DNA of 64,000 nucleotides from Microbacterium foliorum (GCF_003367705.1 NZ_CP031425.1:1178001-1242000); one strand, 5' to 3'. Positions 16,518 through 26,399 are shown, numbered from the stretch's first letter. Numbers and translations are program-made. The notes: generated by a model from the letters alone, not told the origin.

Positions 16518-17300
16518 GTGATGTCACGCGACGGCCAGGGGCGAGGCCCGCTGTACCGGCTGTACACCAGTCGGCTGCGCCGCCATCTCGACCCGTCGTC
16601 CGTGCCGCACCACGTCGCCATGATGATCGACGGCAACCGCCGCTGGGCCCGTCAGCTCGGCTACGAGACGCCCGCAGAGGGGCACCGTGCGGGCGCGGCG
16701 AAGATGCGCGAGTTCCTCGCGTGGTGCGACGAGCTCGGCATCCGGGTGGTGTCGCTGTACCTGCTGTCGAGCGACAACCTGCGCAAGCGCGATTCTGCCG
16801 AGCTCGCCGATCTCATCGAGATCATCGCGGAGCTCGCCGAAGCCGTGTCGGAGGAGCCGAACTGGCGGGTCAAGCACGTCGGCCGCTCCGACATCCTGCC
16901 TCCGGAGCTGGCCAGGGTGCTCGATGACGCAGAACAGCGCACGCGCGACCACACCGGTCTGCACGTGAACCTCGCGGTCGGCTACGGCGGGCGCAACGAG
17001 ATCGTCGACGCCGTGCGCAGCATCGTGACGTCGCACCAGGCCTCGGGCGGCACGATCGAGGATCTCGCGGCCCACCTCACGCCCGAGATGATCGGCGAGC
17101 ACCTGTACACCGGGGGTCAGCCCGACCCCGATCTGGTGATCCGCACGAGCGGTGAGCAGCGACTCAGCGACTTCCTGCTGTGGCAGAGCGCGCACAGCGA
17201 GTTCTATTTCGTCGAGGCGCTCGGACCGGATCTGCGCCAGGTCGACTTCCTGCGGGCGATCCGCGACTTCGCCGACCGCGACCGACGTTTCGGTCGCTGA
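16518..17300 (+). CDS. uppS: Isoprenyl transferase (undecaprenyl/decaprenyl diphosphate synthase)
   Basis: A 260-residue cis-prenyltransferase that extends prenyl diphosphates with isopentenyl diphosphate to make the polyprenyl carrier lipid for cell wall synthesis. The catalytic Asp is in MMIDGNRRWARQ (Asp38, Asn40). Other signatures are GHRAGA (about 55-60), LYLLSSDNLRKR (about 79-90), the NLAVGYGGRNEIVDA segment (about 153-167) and the C-terminal PDPDLVIRTSGEQRLSDFLLWQ region. The start is GTG 16518 or ATG 16521, indistinguishable for function. Whether the product is C50 or C55 cannot be told from sequence. Confidence 0.95.
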   Translation: MMSRDGQGRGPLYRLYTSRLRRHLDPSSVPHHVAMMIDGNRRWARQLGYETPAEGHRAGAAKMREFLAWCDELGIRVVSLYLLSSDNLRKRDSAELADLIEIIAELAEAVSEEPNWRVKHVGRSDILPPELARVLDDAEQRTRDHTGLHVNLAVGYGGRNEIVDAVRSIVTSHQASGGTIEDLAAHLTPEMIGEHLYTGGQPDPDLVIRTSGEQRLSDFLLWQSAHSEFYFVEALGPDLRQVDFLRAIRDFADRDRRFGR

Positions 17301-17534
17301 AACCGACGGTCCCGGCGCTCGCGCGCTGTGCGGCCGGGACTCGGATCCGGCGACACGAACCGTTAATCAACGCGTAACGAATCCGCGGTGTGTCGGATCC
17401 GCTCAATGTCGGCAGCGGGACGTAGCTTCGAGGCATCGGGCAAGGCGCCCGTCGGGTCGACCTCAGGTCTACGACTCGTGACCCCCTGGTCGACTCGTTC
17501 GAACTACCGGGAATGCCCGGGTCGGGAGTGGGTC

Positions 17535-18917
17535 GTGACCTCACGTACAGCGCAGCAGTCCGCAAGCACCGCGCAGCAGTCCACCCGTAAGTCCACGTCG
17601 CGGGCAGGGGGCGCCGATCCGGATCAGGATCTGCGCACCTACGTCCTCGACACGTCCGTCCTGCTGAGCGATCCGCAGGCGTTCTTCCGATTCGCCGAGC
17701 ACTCGGTCGTGCTTCCCGTCGTGGTCATCACCGAGCTCGAGGGCAAACGCCACGACCCGGAGATCGGCTACTTCGCACGACAGGCGCTTCGCCACCTCGA
17801 TGACCTGCGGGTGGAGCACGGACGTCTGGACTTCCCGGTCGAGGTGGGCGAAGGGGGCACGCTGCGCGTCGAGCTGGCGAACACCGACTCCTCGGTGCTG
17901 CCCGCCGGCATCCGCCTGAGCGACAACGACACCCGCATCCTGTCCGTGGCCATGCATCTCGCGCAGGACGGGCAGGACGTCACGATCGTGTCGAAGGACC
18001 TCCCGATGCGCGTCAAGGCGGCATCGCTCGGCCTGCGGGCCGAGGAGTATCTCGCCGAGCAGGCGGTGGACTCGGGCTGGACGGGCATCACGACCCTCGA
18101 TCTCTCCGGCGACGAGATCAGCGACCTCTACGAGAGCGAGGTCGGCGTCAGCGAGGAGGCCAGGGGGCTGCCGGTCAACACCGGGCTCATCATCCACTCC
18201 GAGCGCGGATCCGCCCTCGGCAGGGTCACGGGCGACGGCGAGTACCGACTCGTGCGGGGAGACCGTGATGTGTTCGGCATGCACGGACGTTCCGCCGAGC
18301 AGCGCATCGCGATCGATCTGTTGACCGACCCCGACGTGGGCATCGTCTCGCTGGGCGGTCGTGCGGGAACGGGCAAGTCGGCACTCGCCCTCTGCGCCGG
18401 ACTCGAGGCGGTTCTCGAGCGGCAGCAGCAGAAGAAGATCATCGTCTTCCGTCCGCTGTTCGCCGTGGGCGGTCAGGAGCTCGGATATCTCCCGGGCGAC
18501 CAGGGCGAGAAGATGGGGCCGTGGGGCCAGGCCGTGTTCGACACTCTCGGGTCGGTCGTCTCCGGCAACGTGGTCGAAGAGGTCATCGAGCGCGGTCTTC
18601 TCGAGGTTCTGCCGCTCACGCACATCCGCGGACGCTCCCTGCACGACGCGTTCGTGATCGTCGATGAGGCCCAGTCGCTCGAGCGCAACGTGCTGCTGAC
18701 GGTGCTCAGCCGCATGGGGCAGAACTCGCGGGTCATCCTCACCCACGACGTGGGCCAGCGCGACAACCTGCGCGTCGGGCGTCACGACGGCATCGCGAGT
18801 GTGATCGAGACGCTCAAAGGCCACGACCTGTTCGCGCACGTCACGCTGATGCGCTCGGAGCGGTCGGCGATCGCCGCGCTGGTCACGGAGCTGCTGGAGG
18901 GCGGCGAACTCAGCTGA
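17535..18917 (+). CDS. PIN-PhoH fusion protein (PhoH2-like RNase/helicase)
   Basis: A 460-residue PIN domain fused to a PhoH ATPase, the PhoH2 architecture; the mycobacterial protein is an ATP-dependent RNA helicase and ribonuclease. The PIN domain (about 35-165) has acidic residues in [21 protein letters not shown] and [11 protein letters not shown]. The PhoH domain has Walker [10 protein letters not shown] (about 276-284) and Walker B FVIVDEAQ (about 373-380). I choose GTG 17535; an open frame continues upstream to 17388 but that region is not family-like. In mycobacteria a small antitoxin gene (phoAT) precedes phoH2; no separate ORF for it is evident in the 235-bp leader. Confidence 0.88.
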   Translation: MTSRTAQQSASTAQQSTRKSTSRAGGADPDQDLRTYVLDTSVLLSDPQAFFRFAEHSVVLPVVVITELEGKRHDPEIGYFARQALRHLDDLRVEHGRLDFPVEVGEGGTLRVELANTDSSVLPAGIRLSDNDTRILSVAMHLAQDGQDVTIVSKDLPMRVKAASLGLRAEEYLAEQAVDSGWTGITTLDLSGDEISDLYESEVGVSEEARGLPVNTGLIIHSERGSALGRVTGDGEYRLVRGDRDVFGMHGRSAEQRIAIDLLTDPDVGIVSLGGRAGTGKSALALCAGLEAVLERQQQKKIIVFRPLFAVGGQELGYLPGDQGEKMGPWGQAVFDTLGSVVSGNVVEEVIERGLLEVLPLTHIRGRSLHDAFVIVDEAQSLERNVLLTVLSRMGQNSRVILTHDVGQRDNLRVGRHDGIASVIETLKGHDLFAHVTLMRSERSAIAALVTELLEGGELS

Positions 18918-18972
18918 CAGCGCTGCCCGGGGCTCGGACCTGCGCCTCGACGGCACTGGTCTGCGCCTCGAC

Positions 18973-19055
18973 GCCCCGATCTGCGGGCCTCGCCCCGATC
19001 TGCGGACAGTTCTACGGAATGGGTCTGCAGATCGGGGCGCAGGCCGCAGATCGGG
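18973..19055. repeat. Left cluster of inverted CCCCGATCTGCGG repeats
   Basis: Two forward copies (18973-18986 and 18992-19005) and two reverse copies (19025-19039, with one changed base, and 19044-19055) of a CCCCGATCTGCGG unit. The inner pair can fold into a 13-bp hairpin. The last copy abuts the stop codon of the DUF559 gene. The same unit recurs on the far side of that gene. The hairpin may also terminate phoH and DUF559 transcripts. Confidence 0.85.
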
Positions 19056-19892
19056 TCAGGCGCGGGCGCGCAGACGGAAGAGCGCCCCGATGATCGATTC
19101 CTGCACGGCGGGCCAGTCGTGGACGATCTGGGCGTAGTCGAAGCGCAGAGTCTCATACCCCAGAGCGGATGCCGAGGCGTCGCGGATCCGGTCCTTGTGT
19201 CGCAGCGTGGCGCCGTCGTGATTCTCTTTGCCGTCGGCCTCCAGGATCAACCGCCCGCCGATCACGAAGTCGACGCGGCCGACTCCGACGATCGACACCT
19301 GACAGTCCAGTCGGACGCCCAGAACATGCAGGCGCAGACGGAGCAGTGATTCCAGACCGCTGTCGGAATCGGACCGTGCGAGGTCCACCAGCCAACGCGA
19401 GGTCGCCGGGATCATGGAACGGATGCGAGTTCGAGCAGTCCCCGCGAGCAGTCCCCGCCGAAGCGCTGACTCGAAGGCGGCGAAGAAGGCCTCGTCTCCG
19501 GCGCATCGCCGGAAGTGCACGAGTGCGATCTCGAGCGCGCTGCGTCCGAGCGGAGGCGTACCGCGGTAGTAGTGCGACACGCACCGGCATCCGTCATGGG
19601 GATGCGCATGGCGATCGCCGCCCAGCCAGACATGGGGCACCTGCACGGGCGCGAGCACCCAGACACCCAGGAGCTGGAGTACGCTCGCGCAACTCAGCGC
19701 CCCGCCGTGTGCCGTCGCCGCACGCACTTCCGGCTCGAGGTGACCGCAGGCGAAGACGCCGTCCCTGATCCGTTCGATCTCACCACGGTGCACGGCGCGA
19801 GAGAGAGCGCGACGTGTGAAGCCGAGCTCCTGCAGCCGGGAGCCGCGGGCGAGGCCGCCGAGGCGGATGATGGTGTCGGATGCGGAGAGCAT
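19056..19892 (-). CDS. DUF559 (Vsr-like nuclease fold) protein with N-terminal helix-turn-helix
   Basis: A 278-residue protein, usually annotated as DUF559 or as a type IV TA AbiEi-like protein. The N-terminal part (about 1-60, IIRLGGLARGSRLQELGFTR and IERIRDGVFACG) resembles an AbiEi-type winged helix. The C-terminal ~110 residues match the DUF559 Vsr/restriction-endonuclease-like fold: GVGRVDFVIGGRLILEADGKENHD (about 213-236), with D and E/K of a possible PD-(D/E)xK site, and LGYETLRFDYAQIVHDW. ATG 19892 or 19904 could start it; neither has a good ribosome binding site. It is flanked on both sides by one repeat family. Function unknown. Confidence 0.8.
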   Translation of the reverse strand: MLSASDTIIRLGGLARGSRLQELGFTRRALSRAVHRGEIERIRDGVFACGHLEPEVRAATAHGGALSCASVLQLLGVWVLAPVQVPHVWLGGDRHAHPHDGCRCVSHYYRGTPPLGRSALEIALVHFRRCAGDEAFFAAFESALRRGLLAGTARTRIRSMIPATSRWLVDLARSDSDSGLESLLRLRLHVLGVRLDCQVSIVGVGRVDFVIGGRLILEADGKENHDGATLRHKDRIRDASASALGYETLRFDYAQIVHDWPAVQESIIGALFRLRARA

Positions 19893-19990
19893 GACGCAGA
19901 GCATGCCCGTTCGCCGGCCGCCACAGGCCCGCCTGTGCACGGGCGGGGGACAGGACGTTCGTATCCGGCATCCGTGCAGAGCCGAAAGAA

Positions 19991-20110
19991 CGCCCCGATC
20001 TGCGGATCGTGCCCCGATCTGCGGTGCGTTTGACGCAATCGGTCCGCAGATCGGGGCGAGGCCCGCAGATCGGGCGCACGCCACCACGGGGGGAGGCCCG
20101 CAGATCGGGC
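19991..20110. repeat. Right cluster of inverted CCCCGATCTGCGG repeats
   Basis: Two forward copies (19991-20005, 20011-20024) and three reverse copies (20044-20057, 20062-20074, 20098-20110) of the same CCCCGATCTGCGG unit found left of the DUF559 gene. The forward and reverse copies can pair as a hairpin around 20025-20043. No gene is visible between 19905 and 20180 apart from these repeats and the fumC terminator. Confidence 0.85.
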
Positions 20111-20126
20111 GCGCGCCGCTGTACGA

Positions 20127-20161
20127 CGGATGCCGCAGGGATCGAGTCCCTGCGGCATCCG
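20127..20161 (-). terminator. Hairpin terminator of fumC operon
   Basis: A perfect 15-bp stem CGGATGCCGCAGGGA / TCCCTGCGGCATCCG with a 5-nt loop, 20 bp past the fumC stop. Confidence 0.85.
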
Positions 20162-20180
20162 TGTCGTCAGTGCGAGACGA

Positions 20181-21590
20181 TCACCCGGGATGGGTCATCG
20201 ACAGCAGGTCGAGCTTCTCGTCGAGCTGCTCGATCGTGAGGTCGCCGCGCTCGACGTAGCCGAGATCGATCACCGCATCGCGCACCGTGATGCCCTGGGC
20301 GACGGCGTGCTTGGCGATCTTCGCCGCGGCCTCGTAGCCGATCAGCTTGTTGAGCGGGGTGACGATCGACGGGCTCATTCCGGCGAACGCGGCGGCCCTG
20401 TCGAGGTTCGCCTGCAGGCCGTCGACGGTCTTGTCGGCGAGCACGCGCGAGGCGTTGGCGAGAAGACGGATGGACTCCAGGACGGCGGTGCCCATCACGG
20501 GGATCGCGACGTTGAGCTCGAACGACCCGGATGCTCCGGCCCAGGCGACCGTCGCGTCGTTGCCGATCACGCGCGCGCAGACCATCAGCACGGCCTCGGG
20601 GACGACCGGGTTGACCTTGCCCGGCATGATCGACGATCCGGGCTGCAGGTCGGGGATGTGCAGCTCGCCGAGACCGGTGTTCGGGCCGGATCCCATCCAG
20701 CGAAGGTCGTTGTTGATCTTGGTGAGCGACACCGCGATGGTGCGCAGGGCGCCGGAGGCCTCGACGAGACCGTCGCGGTTGGCCTGAGCCTCGAAGTGGT
20801 CCTTCGCCTCGGTGATGGGCAGTTCGGTCTCGGCTGCGAGCAGCTCGATGACCTTCTGCGGGAAGCCGAGCGGGGTGTTGATGCCGGTTCCGGTCGCCGT
20901 GCCGCCGAGGGGCACCTCGGCGACGCGTGGGAGGGCCGACTGGACGCGCTCGATGCCCAGGCGCATCTGACGCGCGTAGCCGCCGAACTCCTGTCCGAGA
21001 GTGACCGGCGTCGCGTCCATGAGGTGCGTCCGGCCGGACTTGACGGCATCCTTCCACAGCTCCGCCTTGGCTTCGAAGGCCACGGCGAGGTGGTCGAGCG
21101 CGGGGATGAGGGTGTCGATGAGCGCCTGCGTCACGGCGATGTGCACGGAGGTGGGGAACACGTCGTTCGACGACTGCGAGGCGTTCACGTGGTCGTTGGG
21201 GTGCACGTCGGCGCCGAGGATGCGGGTGGCGAGCGTCGCGAGCACCTCGTTCATGTTCATGTTCGACGACGTTCCCGAGCCGGTCTGGTACGTGTCGACG
21301 GGGAACTCGGCGTCGTGCGCGCCGGAGGCGACCTGGTCGGCGGCCTGAGCGATGGCATCCGCGATCGCGCCGTCGAGCGTGCCGAGCTGCTTGTTCGCGA
21401 GCGCCGCGGCCTTCTTGATGCGCGCCAGCGCGGCGATCTGGGTCGACTCGAGGCCCTTGCCCGAGATCGGGAAGTTCTCCACGGCTCGCTGCGTCTGTGC
21501 ACCGTACAGGGCGTTGACGGGCACCCGCACCTCACCCATGGTGTCGTGCTCGATGCGGTATTCCTGCGCTCCGCTGTGCTGGTCGGTCAT
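20181..21590 (-). CDS. fumC: Class II fumarate hydratase
   Basis: A 469-residue fumarase of the TCA cycle, interconverting fumarate and malate without an iron-sulfur cluster. The superfamily signature [11 protein letters not shown] lies at about 317-327 and carries the catalytic Ser. Other typical pieces are [12 protein letters not shown] (about 98-109) and [19 protein letters not shown] (about 129-147). The ATG at 21590 has AAGGAGGG upstream and overlaps the stop of the carbonic anhydrase gene by 4 bp, so the two are coupled. An open frame extends far upstream but is a shadow in other genes. Confidence 0.96.
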   Translation of the reverse strand: MTDQHSGAQEYRIEHDTMGEVRVPVNALYGAQTQRAVENFPISGKGLESTQIAALARIKKAAALANKQLGTLDGAIADAIAQAADQVASGAHDAEFPVDTYQTGSGTSSNMNMNEVLATLATRILGADVHPNDHVNASQSSNDVFPTSVHIAVTQALIDTLIPALDHLAVAFEAKAELWKDAVKSGRTHLMDATPVTLGQEFGGYARQMRLGIERVQSALPRVAEVPLGGTATGTGINTPLGFPQKVIELLAAETELPITEAKDHFEAQANRDGLVEASGALRTIAVSLTKINNDLRWMGSGPNTGLGELHIPDLQPGSSIMPGKVNPVVPEAVLMVCARVIGNDATVAWAGASGSFELNVAIPVMGTAVLESIRLLANASRVLADKTVDGLQANLDRAAAFAGMSPSIVTPLNKLIGYEAAAKIAKHAVAQGITVRDAVIDLGYVERGDLTIEQLDEKLDLLSMTHPG

Positions 21591-22261
21591 TCCGAACCCT
21601 CCTTGGTTGCGGGGTCGTGCCCCTCGGTGTCGATCCCGACCGTGATGATGGGCACCGCGGTGCCCTCGGCCAGGCGGTAATTGGCGCCGACGATGCCCAG
21701 ACGACCCTCGGCGACGGCCTGGGAGATCACCTCGGACGACTGCAGCAGATCGCTGACGGTGTTGCGGAGGTGCTCCTCGCCGACGAGATCCGCGTCGATC
21801 TCGTCGACAGTGCTCCCGCCGTTCTCGACCAGCACCTTGCGCGCGGCCGGGACGATCGGGGCGATGAGCTTCCAGATGTGCGGGGGCAGGGGAGCGGCGT
21901 CGATCGCGGTCCCGTCGATCGCTGCGCGGACCGCACCGCACGAGTCGTGGGCGAGCACGACGATCAGCGGCACCTCCAGAACAGCCACGGCGTACTCGAG
22001 GCTCGCGACGATCGACTCTCCGATCACCTGTCCGGCGTTGCGCACCACGAACAGGTCGCCCAGCCCCAGATCGAAGATGATCTCGGCGGCGAGGCGCGAG
22101 TCCGAGCATCCGAAGAGCGTGGCCACCGGATGCTGCGCCGCGGCCAGATGCCGGCGACGGGCGACGTCCTGGTTCGGATGCTGGGGCGCGTCGTCGACGA
22201 AGCGCCGGTTGCCCTCCTGCATCTGGGTCCAGGCGGCGGTCGGCGTGAGGGCGTGTGTCAT
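21587..22261 (-). CDS. Beta-carbonic anhydrase
   Basis: A 224-residue beta-class carbonic anhydrase hydrating CO2 to bicarbonate with zinc. Zinc ligands are visible: Cys52 and Asp54 (FGCSDSR), His105 and Cys108 (LAHDSCGA), plus the catalytic Asp/Arg dyad of CSDSR. The frame runs directly into fumC (ATGA overlap) and its own ATG lies just before the end of the DUF4245 gene, so xseB-DUF4245-CA-fumC form a tightly packed series. Bicarbonate supply for anaplerotic carboxylation may explain the pairing with fumC, but that is inference. Confidence 0.93.
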   Translation of the reverse strand: MTHALTPTAAWTQMQEGNRRFVDDAPQHPNQDVARRRHLAAAQHPVATLFGCSDSRLAAEIIFDLGLGDLFVVRNAGQVIGESIVASLEYAVAVLEVPLIVVLAHDSCGAVRAAIDGTAIDAAPLPPHIWKLIAPIVPAARKVLVENGGSTVDEIDADLVGEEHLRNTVSDLLQSSEVISQAVAEGRLGIVGANYRLAEGTAVPIITVGIDTEGHDPATKEGSE

Positions 22262-22902
22262 GAAGTCTCCGAGAGATCGCGGATCTGGGGGACGAGGGAT
22301 TCGGCCAGCTCGGCCGTCGAATCGGCGGAGCGGGAACCGTAGAGCAGCAGGTAGTCGTCTCCGGCCTGGGTGCCGATCGCGTAGGTGATGTTCTGCGTCG
22401 CTCCGGCGTCGCCGAGCTTGTAGACATCCCATTCGAGGCCGGCGATCGAGATCGTCTCGGTGGCGGCCGTGCCGTTGAGGCGCTGCGGCGCCCACGATGC
22501 ATCGGCGTCGAACGCCTGGGCCAGCTTGATGAAGCCGCGCTCGTTCTGCGCGGACGGGGCCAGGGTGACATCCCATACGGCGGTCGCGCCGCTGGTGAGG
22601 CCTGCGGCGTTGACGCGCCAGAAGCCACCGAGATCGGGCACGATCACAGTGCTGTCGACGGTGGATTCGACATCGGCGGCGATGCCGACCATGTCGATCG
22701 TCCTGGTGGTCGCGGGCTCGCCCCGAGGAACCGCGAACACGATCACGGCGACGATGGCGAGCGTGGCGATCAATGCCGCGACAAGGCTGCGCACGGTCTG
22801 GCTCGACCGGTACGCCTTGCTCGAAGCGGCCTTGCGCGCGGCGGTCTCGGCGGGGGTCTCGGGGCGTCCGAGTTCGGCGACGATCGGTGCGGGCTTGTTC
22901 AC
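22258..22902 (-). CDS. DUF4245 domain membrane-anchored protein
   Basis: A 214-residue protein of the actinobacterial DUF4245 family. The N-terminal ~38 residues are cytoplasmic, a membrane helix follows (about 40-60, [19 protein letters not shown]), then an extracytoplasmic domain with [26 protein letters not shown] and [10 protein letters not shown]. Function is unknown; in related genomes it also lies next to xseB and fumC or glpX. The GTG at 22902 overlaps the xseB stop (GTGA), and its stop overlaps the carbonic anhydrase start, so it is part of one operon. Confidence 0.85.
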   Translation of the reverse strand: MNKPAPIVAELGRPETPAETAARKAASSKAYRSSQTVRSLVAALIATLAIVAVIVFAVPRGEPATTRTIDMVGIAADVESTVDSTVIVPDLGGFWRVNAAGLTSGATAVWDVTLAPSAQNERGFIKLAQAFDADASWAPQRLNGTAATETISIAGLEWDVYKLGDAGATQNITYAIGTQAGDDYLLLYGSRSADSTAELAESLVPQIRDLSETS

Positions 22903-23147
22903 GACGCGTCCTCGGCGGACGGTTCGGCGGAATCGGATGCCGCCGTGCGGGCGGCCTCGAGCCGGCGCTTCGCGCCGAGCAGCCATTCCTCGCAGCGCGC
23001 GGCGAGCGACTCGCCTCGCTCCCAGAGGGCGAGGGACTGCTCGAGGGTCGGAGCGCCCTGCTCGAGTTCGGAGACGACCCTCACGAGCTCATCCCGAGCG
23101 GCCTCGAACGACAGGGTCTCCACAGGGGTGTCGTTCAGCGCAGTCAC
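22899..23147 (-). CDS. xseB: Exodeoxyribonuclease VII small subunit
   Basis: An 82-residue XseB, the small helical subunit that binds XseA in exonuclease VII, which degrades single-stranded DNA from both ends. The signature [27 protein letters not shown] begins near residue 12, followed by [14 protein letters not shown]. Length is normal. It follows xseA on the same strand after 31 bp and overlaps the start of the DUF4245 gene. The C-terminus has a short Glu/Ala-rich tail. Confidence 0.95.
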   Translation of the reverse strand: MTALNDTPVETLSFEAARDELVRVVSELEQGAPTLEQSLALWERGESLAARCEEWLLGAKRRLEAARTAASDSAEPSAEDAS

Positions 23148-23178
23148 CCCTTCATCCTACGCCGTGCGCGCGGACCGC

Positions 23179-24471
23179 TCATTCGGCGGGCGGGGCCGAC
23201 GCCTCATCGATCTCGCCTTCGGAACGGGCCGCGACGGAGCCTCGGTCGACCGTGATGGTCAACGCGCTGCCGGCCGGTGCATCCGCGGCATCGCGCAGGA
23301 TCACGCCGCCCTCCAGATGGGCGATCGCGTAGCCGCGCGCGAGCGTCGCAGCCGGCGAGAGGGCACGCAGCGATGCACGCAGCTCGCTGGTCGCCCGCCC
23401 GGCGGAATCCAGGCGCCGCGTGATCGTGTCGCGCCCTCGTGAGAGCAGCAGCCACACGTCCTGCGAACGGGAGTCGATGATGGGGTCGGGGGAGCGCAGA
23501 GCCGGGCGGGACCGCAGCTGTTCGAGCTGGGCGATGTCGTGCGACAGGCGCTGGGTCAGCCGGCTCGTCGCCCGCGAGCGCAACTGGGCGATCAGCGCAC
23601 GCTGCTCGCTGACATCCGGCACGACCCGCTTCGCGGCGTCGGTGGGTGTCGATGCCCGGAGGTCGGCCACGTCGTCGAGGAGGGGATGGTCGTTCTCGTG
23701 CCCGATCGCGCTGACCACCGGCGTGGATGCTGCGGCCACGGCGCGCACCAGCCGCTCGTCGCTGAATCCGAGCAGGGTCTGCGGGTCGCCGCCACCGCGG
23801 GCGATGACGATCACGTCGACGTCGGGATCGGCATCGAGGCGGGCGAGCGCGGCGAGGGTCTCGGGCACGCAGCGATCGCCCTGCACCGCCGCGTACTCGG
23901 TGCGGAAGCGCACCTGTGGCCACCGCAGCTCGGCGTTGCGGTGCACGTCCTTCTCGGCGTCGGACTTCTCGCCCGTGATCAGCCCGATCACATGGGGGAG
24001 GAAGGGCAGCCGCTTCTTGCGGGCCTGATCGAACAGGCCCTCCTGGCGCAGCTGCAGCCGCAGCTTCTCGAGACGCTCGAGCTGGTCGCCCAGTCCGACG
24101 TGCTTCATGGCCGAGACCGCGAAGCTGAAGTCACCCGCCTTGACGAAGTAGTCCGCCTTGACCGCCGCCACGACGTGATCGCCGACAGCGAGGTCGCCGG
24201 GGATCCGGGGACGCACGCTCGACCAGATCCGGATCGAGATCTGAGCATCCGAGCGGGTGTCCTTGAGGCGGGCGAAGATGTTGCCTCCGCGCACGTTCCA
24301 CGAGGTGATCTCGCCCTCGACCCACACGGTGTTCCAGCGGGCGATGAAGTCGCGGATCGTGCCGTTCAGTCGGGCGACCGAGGTCGGGGCGTCCGCCGTC
24401 GAGTCGCGCGGAGCGACGGCATCCGCCGGGGGCGTCTCGCCCGGGCCCGTGGACGCTTCGAAGACCGTCAT
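23179..24471 (-). CDS. xseA: Exodeoxyribonuclease VII large subunit
   Basis: A 430-residue XseA. The N-terminal OB-fold (about 35-130; VWVEGEITSWNVRGGNIFARL) precedes the catalytic domain with PHVIGLITGEKSDAEKDV, RFRTEYAAVQG and the conserved DVIVIARGGGDPQTLLGFSDE segment (about 212-233), then IGHENDHPLLDDVADLRASTPTDAA. The C-terminal third is helical and probably coiled coil. It is divergent from ispH, sharing a 54-bp promoter region, and heads the xseA-xseB-DUF4245-CA-fumC series. Length is typical. Confidence 0.95.
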   Translation of the reverse strand: MTVFEASTGPGETPPADAVAPRDSTADAPTSVARLNGTIRDFIARWNTVWVEGEITSWNVRGGNIFARLKDTRSDAQISIRIWSSVRPRIPGDLAVGDHVVAAVKADYFVKAGDFSFAVSAMKHVGLGDQLERLEKLRLQLRQEGLFDQARKKRLPFLPHVIGLITGEKSDAEKDVHRNAELRWPQVRFRTEYAAVQGDRCVPETLAALARLDADPDVDVIVIARGGGDPQTLLGFSDERLVRAVAAASTPVVSAIGHENDHPLLDDVADLRASTPTDAAKRVVPDVSEQRALIAQLRSRATSRLTQRLSHDIAQLEQLRSRPALRSPDPIIDSRSQDVWLLLSRGRDTITRRLDSAGRATSELRASLRALSPAATLARGYAIAHLEGGVILRDAADAPAGSALTITVDRGSVAARSEGEIDEASAPPAE

Positions 24472-24513
24472 CCGCTCAGTGCACCTTCCCGCTCCTGCTC
24501 AGGTTCCCGGCGG

Positions 24514-24519
24514 TAGAAT
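24514..24519 (+). promoter_or_regulatory. -10-like hexamer TAGAAT, leaderless ispH start
   Basis: TAGAAT begins 12 nt before the GTG at 24526, supporting that start over the GTG at 24607. Confidence 0.55.
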
Positions 24520-24525
24520 CGGAGG

Positions 24526-25605
24526 GTGACCTCGACTGCCGTTCATCTGCCTCTTCCGCGCGTTCCACGAGTACGTGGGGCGGCGGGGCGGCTTCAGGAT
24601 AACCCGGTGGCGGGCAACAAGCGTGTTCTGCTCGCCGCTCCTCGTGGGTACTGCGCGGGCGTGGACCGTGCGGTCGTCGCCGTCGAGAAGGCTCTCGAGC
24701 GCTACGGCGCCCCCGTCTACGTGCGCAAGCAGATCGTGCACAACATCCACGTCGTGAGCGAGCTCGAGGAGAAGGGCGCGATCTTCGTAGAGGAGGTCGA
24801 CGAGGTTCCCGAGGGCGCTCACGTGGTCTTCAGCGCTCACGGAGTCTCACCCGCGGTCGTCGAGGCGGCATCCGACCGCGGACTGCATGCCATCGATGCG
24901 ACCTGCCCCCTGGTCACGAAGGTGCACCGCGAGGCCGTGCGCTTCGCACGCGACGACTTCGAGATCCTGCTCATCGGTCATGAGGGTCATGAGGAGGTCG
25001 AGGGCACGGCGGGCGAGGCGCCCGACCACGTCACGATCGTGAACTCGCCCGACGAGGCCGACACCGTCGAGGTGAAGGACCCGTCGAAGGTCGTGTGGCT
25101 CTCGCAGACCACGCTGTCGGTCGACGAGACGATGGAGACGGTGAACCGTCTGCGCGCACGCTTCCCCGAGATGCACAGCCCGCCGTCCGACGACATCTGC
25201 TACGCGACGCAGAACCGCCAGGTCGCGATCAAGAAGGTCGCGGCGAACGCCGATCTCGTCATCGTGGTCGGCTCGTCGAACTCCTCGAACTCCGTGCGAC
25301 TCGTCGAGGTCGCCCTGGAGTACGGAGCGAAGGCCGCCTATCGGGTGGACTACGCCGAGGAGGTCAAGCAGGAGTGGCTCGACGGCGTCGCCACCGTGGG
25401 CGTCACCAGCGGCGCATCGGTTCCCGAGGTGCTCGTTCGCGAGGTGCTCGAGGCGCTCGACGGCGCCGGCTACCGAGACGTCGAAGAGGTCAAGACGGCG
25501 GAGGAGGACCTCCTGTTCTCGCTGCCGAAGGAACTGCGACAGGACTCCTCGGGCCAGCGCGACGCGCGTGCGTTGGGCGGTCGCACTTCCGGCGGAGGCG
25601 CCTGA
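24526..25605 (+). CDS. ispH: 4-hydroxy-3-methylbut-2-enyl diphosphate reductase
   Basis: A 359-residue IspH (LytB), the last enzyme of the MEP isoprenoid pathway, making IPP and DMAPP with a [4Fe-4S] cluster. The three conserved cysteines are Cys43 ([10 protein letters not shown]), Cys127 ([10 protein letters not shown]) and Cys225 (ICYATQNRQ); [10 protein letters not shown] lies near 244. The GTG 24526 start is favoured by the leaderless-type hexamer and gives a ~30-residue N-terminal extension ([12 protein letters not shown]) of the kind seen in Microbacteriaceae; GTG 24607 is an alternative. Together with uppS it points to MEP-derived polyprenyl synthesis. Confidence 0.95.
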   Translation: MTSTAVHLPLPRVPRVRGAAGRLQDNPVAGNKRVLLAAPRGYCAGVDRAVVAVEKALERYGAPVYVRKQIVHNIHVVSELEEKGAIFVEEVDEVPEGAHVVFSAHGVSPAVVEAASDRGLHAIDATCPLVTKVHREAVRFARDDFEILLIGHEGHEEVEGTAGEAPDHVTIVNSPDEADTVEVKDPSKVVWLSQTTLSVDETMETVNRLRARFPEMHSPPSDDICYATQNRQVAIKKVAANADLVIVVGSSNSSNSVRLVEVALEYGAKAAYRVDYAEEVKQEWLDGVATVGVTSGASVPEVLVREVLEALDGAGYRDVEEVKTAEEDLLFSLPKELRQDSSGQRDARALGGRTSGGGA

Positions 25606-25607
25606 CG

Positions 25608-26399
25608 GTGCCCGGTACCGAGGCGGCGCCGACCCTGATCGGGTCGGTCCAACGGGCGTTGCGACTCGTCGACATCGTCGCGAACTCCCCTCGCCCGGTG
25701 CCGGTCAAGACTCTCGCGATGCTCACCGGCCTCACGCAGGGGACCACGTACAACCTCGCGCGCACGCTGATCCACGAGGGGTACCTCGCCACCGAGCCCG
25801 AGGGCCTCGTGCTGGGAGAGCACTTCCCGATGTTCCAATCGCGCCCGGATGCCGGCGGGGTCCTTCTCGCGCGGGTGCGCGTCGCGCTCCGCCAGGTCAC
25901 CGAGGACGTCGGCGCCACCGCCTATCTGTCGAAGTACCACGAGGGCGAGGTGCACCTGGTCGACATCGTCGATGCGGCGGAGCGGCCACGGATCGACCTG
26001 TCGGTCGCCCTCGAGTCGAGCGCGCATGCCACGGCGCTGGGCAAGCAGATCCTCTCCGATCTCTCCGGGGCCGAGCGTCTCGACTACCTGTCGCGCCACC
26101 GCCTGGAGGAACTGACGCCCCGCACGATCAAGGATCCGCGCGCGCTGCTGGCCGAGCTCGACCGATCGCCGGGGTTCACGGTGGACCGTGAGGAATACGC
26201 GATCGGCAACGCCTGCGTCGCCGTTCCCGTGATCGCGCCGAACATCCGTGCATCCCTGGCGATCTCGCTCCCCGTCGAACAGGCGCACGAGGGTCGTGGC
26301 CTGGTGGCGACGCTCACTCGGACCGCGCGGCGACTGGCGCTGCAGCTGGGCGCCGACGGCCTCACCGGCGGACCGGCCGGACTGGGTGCCGCCGTCTGA
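25608..26399 (+). CDS. IclR-family transcriptional regulator
   Basis: A 263-residue IclR-type regulator. The N-terminal winged helix (about 8-70: LIGSVQRALRLVDIVANSP, then LAMLTGLTQGTTYNLARTLIHEGYL) is followed by a GAF-like effector domain (about 85-250) with the family segment ESSAHATALGKQILSDL and the late ACVAVPVI. It starts with GTG 25608, two bases after the ispH stop, with GGCGGAGG at 25591-25598 as ribosome binding site, so it may be co-transcribed with ispH. The effector and targets cannot be predicted; no catabolic operon adjoins it. Confidence 0.9.
   Translation: MPGTEAAPTLIGSVQRALRLVDIVANSPRPVPVKTLAMLTGLTQGTTYNLARTLIHEGYLATEPEGLVLGEHFPMFQSRPDAGGVLLARVRVALRQVTEDVGATAYLSKYHEGEVHLVDIVDAAERPRIDLSVALESSAHATALGKQILSDLSGAERLDYLSRHRLEELTPRTIKDPRALLAELDRSPGFTVDREEYAIGNACVAVPVIAPNIRASLAISLPVEQAHEGRGLVATLTRTARRLALQLGADGLTGGPAGLGAAV

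Noticed and set aside
18973..20110. CRISPR-like array
   Set aside because: Copies are few, inverted as well as direct, with irregular spacing and no cas genes, so it is a repeat pair cluster rather than CRISPR.
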